Source: DAIOHQ01 sp036744635
Lineage (GTDB): Bacteria > Planctomycetota > Phycisphaerae > Tepidisphaerales > Tepidisphaeraceae
NCBI GenBank assembly: GCA_036744635.1
Contig: DAIOHQ010000127.1
Location: 1 to 13,407, forward strand
Direction: 5' to 3'
Length of the DNA: 13,407 bases
Positions 6,804 through 13,188 of this stretch are shown here, one piece after another. Every line of letters starts with the position of its first letter. Position 1 is the first letter of the stretch. A program made the position numbers and the translations under genes. Under the pieces are notes generated by a model. The model had not been told where the DNA came from, made no database searches, and saw only the letters and a list, made by a program, of their open reading frames with translations.

Positions 6804-8843
6804 GTGATTCATTCCTTGCCCGCGCCACTTGCGCAGCGCGTGGATTCTCCCGCGCGGGGAAAGGTCCAGCCTCTGTGTCCATGGAAGCGCATTACAGTGG
6901 TGTTGCGCACTTTGGTACTGATGAGCGGGCTGGCCGGCATCCTGGTTTGTCAGAGGTCGATGGCCGCGGACGAACCGGCGGAGCCGCCGCCAGCCCCCCC
7001 TGCCCCGGCGGCAGAAAAAGTCCCCGCACCCGCGCCGGCCGAACGTGCTGCGGTTCCGGATGAAAAGGACGTGGCCGAGGCGATCAAGAACATCAAGGAA
7101 CGGTTGAAGGACAAGTACCTGCACGCCAAAGGCCCGGAGCGGCGGGAACTGGCGCATGAGCTGCTCAAGATGGCGGAAGAAAAATCCGGCGCTGAGCGCT
7201 ATGCGCTGCTGCGGGAAGGGCGGGATTTGGCCGCCGCCGCCGGAGATTCAGATGGCGCATTCGCCGCCGCGACGTTGGCCGAACGGTTCTATCTGTTGCC
7301 GGCGATGGATTGGCAGATCGCGGTGCTGCAGGAGATGCTGCGGAACGCCGGGGCGGACGATGCGGCTCATCTCACCGAGAAGATCGAGAGTGTACTGCAT
7401 GATGCGGTCGCCGCCGACGACTTTGAACGAGCGGAAAAAATCCTCGCAATCCAGGAAGGCGCCGCCCGCAAGTCGCGCGATCCGGCGATGGAATCCAAGG
7501 CGCAAGGTGAGGGCCGGCGGCTGAAGGAACTCAAGGTTGAATGGGAGAAGCTCAAGACAGCGCGGGAAACGCTCAAGCGTTCTCCGGACGATGCCGCGGC
7601 CAATCTGGCGATGGGCAAGTATCTGTGCCTCTCCAAGCGCGACTGGGACCATGGCCTGAGTTACCTGGCAAAGGGGGCGGATGCCGCTCTGAAGTCCGCG
7701 GCGATTCTGGATGGCACCGGCGCCGATGAAGCCAAAGGCCAGGCGGAGGTGGGAGATGTCTGGTGGGCGCTGGCGGAGAAGTCCAAGAGTCCCGCCCGCG
7801 AGGTGCTGCGGCAGCGGGCGGGGTACTGGTATGACCTGGCTCTCGCCGGCTTGGGTGAGGAGAGGCAGGCAATCGTGAGCAAACGCCTGGCCATGGTCGA
7901 ACAGACCGGCAGGGCGGGGAGCGGGCCGGCCATGAAGGTTGGCGAGGTGGTGAGCATTTCCAGCAAGATGCCGGGGATGTGCTGCAGGTTGCAAATGTCC
8001 CCGGACGGACGGCTGGTTGCGTTGGGCGGCGAGGGCAGCGTCGAGATTTGGGACCTCAAGACCACCAAGCGCCTGCAGGAGCTCAAGAAGACCGGGATTG
8101 CCGGAGGCATGGCCTTTTCGCCGGATGGGCGGCTTCTGGTCATCGGCACGCTCAGCGGGCATGTCGGGGTGTGGGATGTGAGCGCTGGCCAGGAGGTGCG
8201 CGAGATCACGGATTATGATTCTGGGGTGTACAGTGTTGCGTTCTCCGCCGACGGCCGGTTGGTCATGGCCAGTTGCGGCAGCTCCAAGATACGCTCGGAT
8301 CGCAACGTCCGGTATTGGGATATCAAGACCGGTAAGGTGGCGGCGGAAAATCAGGAAGAGGTCAATTCCAATTCGGAGGTGCAGTTTCTTGCCACGCTCA
8401 AGGATGGTCACCTGGGGCAGATCCGCAATGGCTGGATCAGCATCTGGGACCTGCACACCCATGCCGCATTGCAATCCTTTTTTGTAAAGGACCTGGCGCC
8501 GCCGGCGTCGGCGGCCATGTCAGGTGATGGCCATCAGGCGATCATCGGCGGCGTCGACGGCGAACTGGCGATCTATGATGTCTCCACCGGCAAGCTGCTA
8601 AAGAAACTCAAGGGCCACGGGGCTGGAATCCTCATTGGTTTTCTCGCAATGGCGCCCGATGGCAAACGCTTTGCCAGCGCTGGCGCCGACCGGATGATTC
8701 GGGTATGGGATATGCGCACCGGCCAGAGCCTGCAGAGCTATGAGCTGCCGAAGAGACCATGCGGGGTGGCATACGGGCCCGATGGCCGTTGGATCGTCGC
8801 CGGGAGCATTGATGGCACCATCAAGGTGTGGGGCCTGCCATAG
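6804..8843 (+). CDS. secreted helical-plus-WD40 beta-propeller protein
   Basis: A 679-residue protein starting at GTG 6804, chosen because AGGGAG lies 7 bases upstream and a promoter fits; the frame is open further to 6675. A long basic n-region, a hydrophobic stretch (29-49) and SMAA-DE (cleavage after about 55) look like a signal peptide. A Pro/Ala-rich linker (about 57-80) and a charged helical, TPR- or coiled-coil-like part (about 80-370) follow. The C-terminus (about 380-679) has seven WD-type blades ending WDLKTTK, WDVSAGQ, WDIKTGK, WDLHTHA, YDVSTGK, WDMRTGQ and WGLP, enough for a closed propeller. The likely role is a protein-interaction scaffold outside the cytoplasm; no catalytic domain is visible. 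It lies between ribH and nusB, and proximity gives no functional clue. Confidence 0.85.
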   Translation: MIHSLPAPLAQRVDSPARGKVQPLCPWKRITVVLRTLVLMSGLAGILVCQRSMAADEPAEPPPAPPAPAAEKVPAPAPAERAAVPDEKDVAEAIKNIKERLKDKYLHAKGPERRELAHELLKMAEEKSGAERYALLREGRDLAAAAGDSDGAFAAATLAERFYLLPAMDWQIAVLQEMLRNAGADDAAHLTEKIESVLHDAVAADDFERAEKILAIQEGAARKSRDPAMESKAQGEGRRLKELKVEWEKLKTARETLKRSPDDAAANLAMGKYLCLSKRDWDHGLSYLAKGADAALKSAAILDGTGADEAKGQAEVGDVWWALAEKSKSPAREVLRQRAGYWYDLALAGLGEERQAIVSKRLAMVEQTGRAGSGPAMKVGEVVSISSKMPGMCCRLQMSPDGRLVALGGEGSVEIWDLKTTKRLQELKKTGIAGGMAFSPDGRLLVIGTLSGHVGVWDVSAGQEVREITDYDSGVYSVAFSADGRLVMASCGSSKIRSDRNVRYWDIKTGKVAAENQEEVNSNSEVQFLATLKDGHLGQIRNGWISIWDLHTHAALQSFFVKDLAPPASAAMSGDGHQAIIGGVDGELAIYDVSTGKLLKKLKGHGAGILIGFLAMAPDGKRFASAGADRMIRVWDMRTGQSLQSYELPKRPCGVAYGPDGRWIVAGSIDGTIKVWGLP

Positions 8844-8894
8844 GGCTGGCGCGCACGGGCCACTGGCGCTGCAACGAGGAGCCAGTATGGTCCT

Positions 8895-8952
8895 CACCGC
8901 AGGCGCCGCGTGCCCGCCGAATTGCCCACCGCAGGTGCTCGCCGAATTGGCC
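8895..8952. repeat. imperfect direct repeat before nusB
   Basis: Two copies, 8895-8926 and 8927-8952, each begin CACCGCAGG and end in CGCCGAATTG plus C/G; the first has about six extra central bases. They fill the gap between the WD40 gene and nusB. A short stem ACTGGC (8862-8867)/GCCAGT (8881-8886) precedes them. Confidence 0.5.
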
Positions 8953-8962
8953 GCCGCGAGTG

Positions 8963-8968
8963 TATAGT
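8963..8968 (+). promoter_or_regulatory. -10 box directly before nusB
   Basis: TATAGT (5 of 6 consensus bases) ends 7 bases before the ATG at 8976, so transcription would begin at or next to the start codon. No convincing -35 is seen and there is no Shine-Dalgarno sequence, consistent with a leaderless message. Confidence 0.3.
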
Positions 8969-8975
8969 TGTGGCG

Positions 8976-9446
8976 ATGCAGAAGAAGCGGAAAGTGCGGG
9001 AGTTGGCGATGCAGGTGTTGTTCCTGTGGGATACGCACGGGGTCGCGGATGAGGCGGAGGCGCGGCAGTTGGTGGCGGATGGGGCGGGGGATGAGGCGGT
9101 GCGGGAGGCGGCGGTGGCGCTGGCGCGGGGGGCGTGGGAGAACCGGGTGGTGGCGGATCAATGGGTGGAGCGGCTGGCGCCGCAGTGGCCGCCGCGGCGG
9201 CAGCCGGCGGTGGACCGGAATTTGATTCGGCTGGGCGTCTGGGAGATCACCGGCACGCAGACGCCGCCGAAGGTGGCGATTGATGAGGCGATTGAGCTGG
9301 CCAAGGAGTTTTCCACCAGCCAGAGCGCGGCGTTCGTCAACGGGGTGCTGGATGCGGTGTTGAAGGAGCACCAGGCGCTGGTGCAGGGGGTGGCGCCGCC
9401 GCCGCATGATCCGGATACGCTGGTGCCGGAGAATCCGGGGAGTTAG
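8976..9446 (+). CDS. nusB: transcription antitermination factor NusB
   Basis: A 156-residue all-helical NusB-family protein of normal size. With NusE (S10) it binds boxA RNA and supports rRNA antitermination in the cytoplasm. The sequence shows the RNA-binding basic start KKRKVRELAMQVLFLWD (3-19), the core VDRNLIRLGVWEI (79-91) and the signature KVAIDEAIELAKEFSTSQSA (99-118) followed by AFVNGVLDAV (119-128). The tail after about 137 is Pro-rich and non-conserved. ATG 8976 is chosen because it gives the family N-terminus; earlier in-frame codons to 8910 encode unrelated residues. The codons are strikingly G-ending, unlike the C-ending heparinase-like gene on the same strand. Its TAG stop provides the first base of a heptamer array. 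ftsY follows after one opposing gene. Confidence 0.95.
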   Translation: MQKKRKVRELAMQVLFLWDTHGVADEAEARQLVADGAGDEAVREAAVALARGAWENRVVADQWVERLAPQWPPRRQPAVDRNLIRLGVWEITGTQTPPKVAIDEAIELAKEFSTSQSAAFVNGVLDAVLKEHQALVQGVAPPPHDPDTLVPENPGS

Positions 9447-9501
9447 AAGGCGGAAGAGGGAAGATAGAAGTCGGAAGTCGGAAGTCGGAAGTCAGAAGGC
9501 A
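9446..9501. repeat. heptamer tandem array at the nusB stop codon
   Basis: Eight 7-base units in exact register, all beginning GAAG: GAAGGCG, GAAGAGG, GAAGATA, GAAGTCG (three times), GAAGTCA, GAAGGCA. The array starts with the final G of the nusB TAG stop codon. Confidence 0.85.
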
Positions 9502-9538
9502 GAGGGCGGCGCGACGGCGGGGAAGCGATCCATCCGCC

Positions 9539-9593
9539 GGCGAGCGCTGCGGCGCGGGGAAAGGTCACGGCCTGCAGAGCAAGCGCGCTCGCC
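9539..9593. other. inverted repeat between nusB and the membrane protein gene
   Basis: GGCGAGCGC (9539-9547) pairs exactly with GCGCTCGCC (9585-9593) around a 37-base loop. It lies between two convergent genes; a role in termination is possible but unproven. Confidence 0.35.
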
Positions 9594-9611
9594 GCGATCC
9601 AGACGGTCGGC

Positions 9612-9639
9612 GACAATTCATGTCGCGCTCCTAATTGTC
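9612..9639 (-). terminator. hairpin at the end of the membrane protein gene
   Basis: GACAATT (9612-9618) pairs with AATTGTC (9633-9639), 7 bp with a 14-base loop. One arm overlaps the TGA stop (9638-9640, minus strand). There is no T run after it, so termination is only suggested. Confidence 0.3.
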
Positions 9640-10177
9640 ATGAGCGTAATTTTTGTCGCCGGCGCCAGGTGAGCACGATCAGCACGATGCCGCCGAGAAA
9701 GCCGACGATGTAGCTGGCCAGATGAGACCATAGATCGGCGATAAAGGGAACTTGTTTTTCCGGGGGGATGGCCGAGCGCAGCGCACCGGTGAGAAAGATC
9801 AGGCCATGGCGGGCCAACACGAATCCGGTGACGCCGGCGAGCAGGGCGCAGCCGGCCATGATTAGCAAAAGTACCGCGACGGGTTTTACGAGGGAAGCCG
9901 CCGCTGCTTCCGGGCGGCTGCCGAGGCGCGCGGCAATTGCAAGCGGAACTCCGAGGATCAGGCCGACCCACCAGGTCGCGATGATGCCCCAGCCCAGGCC
10001 GAGCAAGGTGGGCGATTCGGTGTGAAAGACTGGCGGATGGCCTATGGTGAAATATTCCACACAAATTCGCGCGGTGATCTGATCGTGAAGGATGCCGTAG
10101 ATGATGGCCGCGAGGATGCACAAGCCGATGATCGCGAGGCTTTTTAGCACGCCGAATTCCTGCGTGAAGGATTTCAT
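9638..10177 (-). CDS. conserved four-helix membrane protein, function unknown
   Basis: A 179-residue protein with hydrophobic helices near 12-30, 58-84, 99-122 and 152-171 and a basic C-terminus (WRRRQKLRS). The segment HDQITARICVEYFTIGHPP (31-49) followed by a GWGIIATWWVGLILG helix (62-76) is distinctive. I recognise the combination as recurring in uncharacterised bacterial inner-membrane proteins, but I know no function. The invariant-looking HDQ/TARIC/EY motif lies in the first extracytoplasmic or cytoplasmic loop and could be a site. ATG 10177 is chosen because it starts just before the first helix; an in-frame ATG at 10225 would add 16 polar residues. Neither start has a clear ribosome binding site. 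It is convergent with nusB and divergent from ftsY. Confidence 0.75.
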   Translation of the reverse strand: MKSFTQEFGVLKSLAIIGLCILAAIIYGILHDQITARICVEYFTIGHPPVFHTESPTLLGLGWGIIATWWVGLILGVPLAIAARLGSRPEAAAASLVKPVAVLLLIMAGCALLAGVTGFVLARHGLIFLTGALRSAIPPEKQVPFIADLWSHLASYIVGFLGGIVLIVLTWRRRQKLRS

Positions 10178-10272
10178 GGCGAGGGAACGGGAATGAGTGT
10201 ACCGGCGGGTGGTGAAGGGGTCCATTTTGTGTAGCGGTCATTTCTGGCGGACCGCGCACTCTCGGTCTGGGT

Positions 10273-10418
10273 GTGGCATGGGCAACCTTGCCCATGCGCC
10301 CGAAGCGCAACGCTCTTCTCGTCGCACGGGTTTTCAACCCGTGCCGGAGACGGTCCGATCCAATAACGTGTGAGGATGCCGCAGCGTTTGGCACGGGTTA
10401 AGGAAAACCCGTGCTACG
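10273..10418 (-). repeat. three-hairpin dispersed element, full copy A
   Basis: Three palindromes: 10276-10297 (GCATGGGCAA/TTGCCCATGC), 10324-10344 and 10391-10414 (both GCACGGGTT/AACCCGTGC). They are joined by a 26-base linker containing GAAGCGCAACGCTCTTC and a 46-base spacer. Read on the minus strand the whole order, spacers included, matches copy B at 13189-13337. The 46-base spacer alone matches at 34 of 46 positions by my alignment. The ends are conserved: CGTA before the first hairpin, CAC after the last. It is non-coding and fills part of the 413-base gap before ftsY (10178-10590). Between 10178 and 10272 I see nothing identifiable. Confidence 0.85.
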
Positions 10419-10428
10419 GGGCGGGGAG

Positions 10429-10496
10429 ACGGGTGGGACGCCCGTGTTACGAAGAGCGCTGCGCTTCTGGCGCACGGGCTGGGTAGCCCGTGCCAC
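10429..10496 (+). repeat. three-hairpin element, partial copy C
   Basis: Only the distal two-hairpin half is present: hairpin 10429-10445 (ACGGGTG/CGCCCGT with one T-G pair), linker TTACGAAGAGCGCTGCGC... and hairpin 10472-10493 (GCACGGGCT/AGCCCGTGC), ending with the same CAC. It lies tail-to-tail beside copy A and about 95 bases before ftsY. Confidence 0.75.
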
Positions 10497-10552
10497 AGGG
10501 GGGACACCGCATTTCAGGGACGCACCAGTTTGTTTTGCTGTCGAGGCGTGGC

Positions 10553-10581
10553 CTGACAACGGTGTGGCGGGGCACTACACT
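10553..10581 (+). promoter_or_regulatory. promoter candidate for ftsY
   Basis: CTGACA (10553-10558, 5 of 6 consensus bases), a 17-base spacer and TACACT (10576-10581, 4 of 6). Transcription would begin near 10588, only a few bases before the ATG at 10591, so the message would be nearly leaderless. Only a weak GGCGGA precedes the ATG. Confidence 0.45.
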
Positions 10582-10590
10582 GGTGGCGGA

Positions 10591-11535
10591 ATGCGATTTT
10601 TCTCCAAGACACTCGACAAGCTGAAGGGCGCGCTGCGGAAGACGGCGAAGGTGCTTAACACCGATATCCGCACGCTGTTCATTCCCGGGCGGCAGATCAA
10701 TGAGCAGTTCCTGGTCGAGATGGAGGAGAAGCTGCTGCAGGCGGACATGGGGGTGAAGAACGTTGAGAAACTGGTGGGGGCGGTGCGGGAGCGCTGGCGG
10801 CTGGGGCGGATTCGCAACGCCGATGAGTGCCTGGCGATTATTCGAGAGCAGTTGCTGGTGGGTTGGCCGGAGCAGGACCGGGAATTGCGGTTTGCGCCGG
10901 CCGGGCCGACGGTGATTCTGGTGGCGGGGATCAATGGGGCGGGGAAGACCACCAGCATCAGCAAGCTGGCGTGGCTGCTCAAGACGCAGATGAACAAGAA
11001 GGTGATGCTGTGCGCCAGCGACACCTTTCGCGCCGCGGCCGTGGATCAGCTCAGCATCTGGGCGCAGCGCCTGGGCGTGGAGATCATCAAGCACAAGATG
11101 GGGGCTGATCCGGCCGCGGTTGCCTATGACGCCTGTGAGGCGGCCAAGGCGCGCAACATGGATGTGCTGATCGTCGATACCGCCGGGCGGCTGCACACCC
11201 AGGAGCACCTGATGCGTGAGCTGACCAAGATTCGGGACGTGGTGGCCAAGCGCATCGAGGGGGCGCCGCACGAGGTGTTGCTGGTGCTGGACGCGACCAC
11301 CGGGCAGAACGCGATCGCGCAGGCGAAGAATTTCGGCCAGGCCATCGGCATCACCGGGATCATCCTGGCCAAGCTGGACGGGACGGCCCGCGGGGGAGTG
11401 GTCATTGCCATCCGTGACCAGCTCAACATTCCGGTGAAGTTCATTGGCCTGGGTGAGACGCCGGAGGATATTGAGACGTTTGACCCCAAGCGGTTTGTCG
11501 ATGCCCTGTTCGGCGAACGGCCCGGAGATGCGTAA
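10591..11535 (+). CDS. ftsY: signal recognition particle receptor FtsY
   Basis: A 314-residue SRP-type GTPase (N and G domains) that docks ribosome-nascent chain-SRP complexes at the membrane translocon. Motifs: G1 GINGAGKTT (113-121), DTFRAAA (144-150), G3 DTAGR (196-200), G4-like AKLDGTARGG (260-269) and closing GLGE (286-289) with ETPEDIETFDP. The protein starts with an amphipathic, basic stretch (MRFFSKTLDKLKGALRKTA) and lacks the long acidic A domain of the E. coli protein; such short FtsY forms are common and use the N-terminal helix to bind lipid. ATG 10591 is chosen because the 60 in-frame codons upstream are translated hairpin repeat. It lies downstream of nusB, separated by one opposing gene and repeats. 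The secreted PDZ gene follows after 213 bases. Confidence 0.97.
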   Translation: MRFFSKTLDKLKGALRKTAKVLNTDIRTLFIPGRQINEQFLVEMEEKLLQADMGVKNVEKLVGAVRERWRLGRIRNADECLAIIREQLLVGWPEQDRELRFAPAGPTVILVAGINGAGKTTSISKLAWLLKTQMNKKVMLCASDTFRAAAVDQLSIWAQRLGVEIIKHKMGADPAAVAYDACEAAKARNMDVLIVDTAGRLHTQEHLMRELTKIRDVVAKRIEGAPHEVLLVLDATTGQNAIAQAKNFGQAIGITGIILAKLDGTARGGVVIAIRDQLNIPVKFIGLGETPEDIETFDPKRFVDALFGERPGDA

Positions 11536-11558
11536 AACGTCGGGAGGGAGGAGGAGAT

Positions 11559-11629
11559 ACGGCTGGATTCGCAGAGGTGAGGCGAAGAGGTTTTAACGCC
11601 TTCGGCTACGGCTGCACTCATCCAGCCGT
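11559..11629. other. long-loop inverted repeat after ftsY
   Basis: ACGGCTGGAT (11559-11568) is an exact reverse complement of ATCCAGCCGT (11620-11629), 10 bp around 51 bases. The loop holds a smaller CGAAG (11583-11587)/CTTCG (11599-11604 region) pairing around TTTTAA. It could be an ftsY terminator or another palindromic repeat; it directly abuts the 28-base repeat at 11630. Confidence 0.45.
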
Positions 11630-11657
11630 GGCAGAGAGGAATGATCTGCCCCACCAA
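11630..11657 (+). repeat. short dispersed repeat, copy 1
   Basis: The first of three copies sharing the form GGCAGACA-GAATGTC followed by GCCCCACC. This copy reads GGCAGAGAGGAATGATC then TGCCCCACCAA. The others are at 12634-12661 and 12680-12704, same orientation. Confidence 0.6.
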
Positions 11658-11705
11658 ATCAGGGCAAGTCCGCATGGAGCGCCGCCTCGGTTGCGAAAGC
11701 GAGGC

Positions 11706-11742
11706 TATGATTGACCGGCGCGCGTGTTGTACGTCCAGGAGG
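11706..11742 (+). promoter_or_regulatory. -10-like box and strong ribosome binding site of the PDZ gene
   Basis: TATGAT (11706-11711) could be a -10 box, but no -35 is found at the right distance. AGGAGG (11737-11742) is a perfect Shine-Dalgarno sequence 6 bases before ATG 11749 and 9 before ATG 11752. It rules out the earlier in-frame start at 11641. Confidence 0.55.
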
Positions 11743-11748
11743 CCGGCC

Positions 11749-12582
11749 ATGATGGATCGAGTGTTGCGGCTGCGAGGTTGGGGGGGGAAGGCGGGGCGGG
11801 GATTGCTGATTGCGGGCATCGCGATGGCGGCGGTGGTGGCGCCCGCGCCCGCGCGGGCGCCGGCCGGGCACATGCTGAATCTGGATGAGGAACAGGAGAT
11901 CGGTGCGGAGATCCCGCCGCAGACCGGCGAGGTAACCCGTCCGACCACGGCTCCCAGCCGGGGGAAGCCGGTGGCGATCAAGGCCTGGTTGGCGCAGCTC
12001 GCCGAGCAGGATGCGGCCGTGCGCGAAGCAGCGCGGGCGAAGCTGATGGCGTTGCCGCGCGAGAGCCTCGATGATCTGGCCACGCTGGTGAAGGGCGCTC
12101 TGCCGCTGCAGCCCAGCCAGGTGGCGGTGCTGCGCGAGATCGTCACGCAGGTTTATCTTTCGGGCGAGCCTTATTCGGGGAACGCCCACTTCGGATTTCT
12201 CGGGCTGGCCTGGCAGCCGGATGACGAGCAGTCGGAGGTCGTCGAGGATGGGGTGGTGGTGCAGGATCGGCTGGCCGGATTTTGCGGCGCCCGGGCGCTG
12301 CGGGAAGGGGATGTGCTGATGTTCGCGCTGCACCCGCGCATCCGCCTGCGCACGCCGGATGACTTGCGGAGCGTGGTGCTGCGCATGAAGCCGGGCGAGA
12401 CGCTGGAGCTGCAGGTGCTGCGGGCGGGCAAGGTGATCGAAGTGCCCATCGTGCTGGATGCGCTGCCGATGATCGGTGGGGGAATGGTGGGCGTCGATCA
12501 GATGCGCCGCGAGCGCATGGAAAAGGCGGATACATATTGGGAGCGGGTGTTTGCGCCGATGGTGGATGGGAAGGTATCTTAA
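11749..12582 (+). CDS. secreted PDZ-domain protein
   Basis: A 277-residue protein. The N-terminus has a basic region and a hydrophobic stretch (about 18-31) ending PAPARA, a signal peptide with cleavage near residue 36. A helical part (about 75-135, IKAWLAQLAEQDAAVREAARAK onward) looks like a HEAT-type pair of helices. Residues about 147-235 form a PDZ-like domain: FGFLGLAW, ALREGDVLMF, TPDDLRSVVLRMKPGETLELQV and a closing VIEVPIVLD. PDZ domains of this type bind C-termini or exposed peptides outside the cytoplasm. No protease domain (no Ser-protease GNSGG motif) is present, so this is a binding or scaffold protein, not DegP. The start is set by AGGAGG. It is bracketed by copies of a 25-28 base repeat. 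Confidence 0.8.
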   Translation: MMDRVLRLRGWGGKAGRGLLIAGIAMAAVVAPAPARAPAGHMLNLDEEQEIGAEIPPQTGEVTRPTTAPSRGKPVAIKAWLAQLAEQDAAVREAARAKLMALPRESLDDLATLVKGALPLQPSQVAVLREIVTQVYLSGEPYSGNAHFGFLGLAWQPDDEQSEVVEDGVVVQDRLAGFCGARALREGDVLMFALHPRIRLRTPDDLRSVVLRMKPGETLELQVLRAGKVIEVPIVLDALPMIGGGMVGVDQMRRERMEKADTYWERVFAPMVDGKVS

Positions 12583-12633
12583 GAGACTGTTTCAAAAGCA
12601 TTTGCAATCGGGCCAATGATTACGGTGCCCCGT

Positions 12634-12661
12634 GACAGACAGGAATGTCTTGCCCCACCAA
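12634..12661 (+). repeat. short dispersed repeat, copy 2
   Basis: GACAGACAGGAATGTCT then TGCCCCACCAA; AGACA/TGTCT form a 5 bp stem around GGAA. It lies 51 bases after the PDZ gene stop. Confidence 0.65.
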
Positions 12662-12679
12662 GAGACTACATTGACCCGA

Positions 12680-12704
12680 GGCAGACAAGAATGTCCGCCC
12701 CACC
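12680..12704 (+). repeat. short dispersed repeat, copy 3
   Basis: GGCAGACA-AGAA-TGTCCGCC followed by CCACC: an 8 bp stem with one mismatch. A separate hairpin AGCGTT (12710-12715)/AACGCT (12720-12725) follows, just beyond the 3' end of the VOC gene on the minus strand, and might terminate it. Confidence 0.65.
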
Positions 12705-12736
12705 GGAAGAGCGTTCTAAAACGCTACGCGGGCAAT

Positions 12737-13111
12737 CTACATCGAATGCAGGGCCATGCGGTTGCCTTCGCTGTCGAGGATGACGGCGCGGAAGCCGTGG
12801 GGGCCGATGGGATGCTTCGGCTGGAGTATTTTGCCGCCGAGTTTGGTCACGGCGGCGATGGCGTCATCGAGACGGCCCTGGGCGTTGAGATAAACCAGCG
12901 GGCCGGTGGCCGACGGCTTCTCGCCATCCTTCACGAAGACGCAGCCTCCATTGCCGTGTTCGTGGGGGAGAACGCCGATGGTCATGCCGGGAAACTGCTC
13001 CTTCTTGACCTCTTTGCCGAGGACGGCGGAATAAAACTTGATCGCGCGGTCGAGATCGACGGCGGGAATATCGAGCCAGACAACCTGATTGTGAACGTTT
13101 TCGGTGGACAT
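12737..13111 (-). CDS. VOC (glyoxalase-fold) family protein
   Basis: A 124-residue single-chain VOC protein with two beta-alpha-beta-beta-beta modules (about 8-58 and 70-123). The first opens NQVVWLDIPAVDLDRAIKFYSAVLG (8-32), the typical module start. The second contains LDDAIAAVTKLGGKI and ends FRAVILDSEGNRMALHSM, with a likely Glu of the metal or ligand site (E116). Position 12 holds Trp where glyoxalase I has a metal-binding His, so a metalloenzyme like glyoxalase I is unlikely. Family roles range from dioxygenase to antibiotic binding, and the substrate is unknown. An AAAGGAA ribosome binding site lies just before ATG 13111; in-frame codons further up run through repeat DNA. Convergent with the PDZ gene. 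Confidence 0.85.
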   Translation of the reverse strand: MSTENVHNQVVWLDIPAVDLDRAIKFYSAVLGKEVKKEQFPGMTIGVLPHEHGNGGCVFVKDGEKPSATGPLVYLNAQGRLDDAIAAVTKLGGKILQPKHPIGPHGFRAVILDSEGNRMALHSM

Positions 13112-13142
13112 GGGTTCCTTTCGAAAGAGTGAAGGCGAGGAA

Positions 13143-13170
13143 AATATAGTGCGGGACGGGCGGTGTGCAA
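13143..13170 (-). promoter_or_regulatory. promoter candidate for the VOC gene
   Basis: On the minus strand, TTGCAC (13170-13165), a 16-base spacer, then TATATT (13148-13143, 5 of 6 consensus bases). The start would be near 13136, 25 bases before the ATG, leaving room for the ribosome binding site. Confidence 0.45.
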
Positions 13171-13188
13171 GCAGCGACAGATCTCTTT

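Noticed and set aside
5489..7063. A 524-codon plus-strand open frame across the desaturase
   Set aside because: It is the shadow of the desaturase, which has all three histidine boxes on the minus strand.
7248..8474. A 408-codon minus-strand open frame opposite the WD40 gene
   Set aside because: No motif or plausible start signal; it is antisense to clear WD repeats.
9446..9501. CRISPR array
   Set aside because: Units of 7 bases with no spacers; a simple tandem repeat. No cas genes are present.
10411..10590. N-terminal extension of FtsY (60 codons)
   Set aside because: The codons come from the hairpin repeat element and no acidic A-domain composition is seen; ATG 10591 gives the standard start.
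10178..10590. tRNA or other known RNA gene among the hairpins
   Set aside because: No T-loop, anticodon arm or CCA pattern; the structure repeats at 13189-13337 and fits a dispersed repeat.
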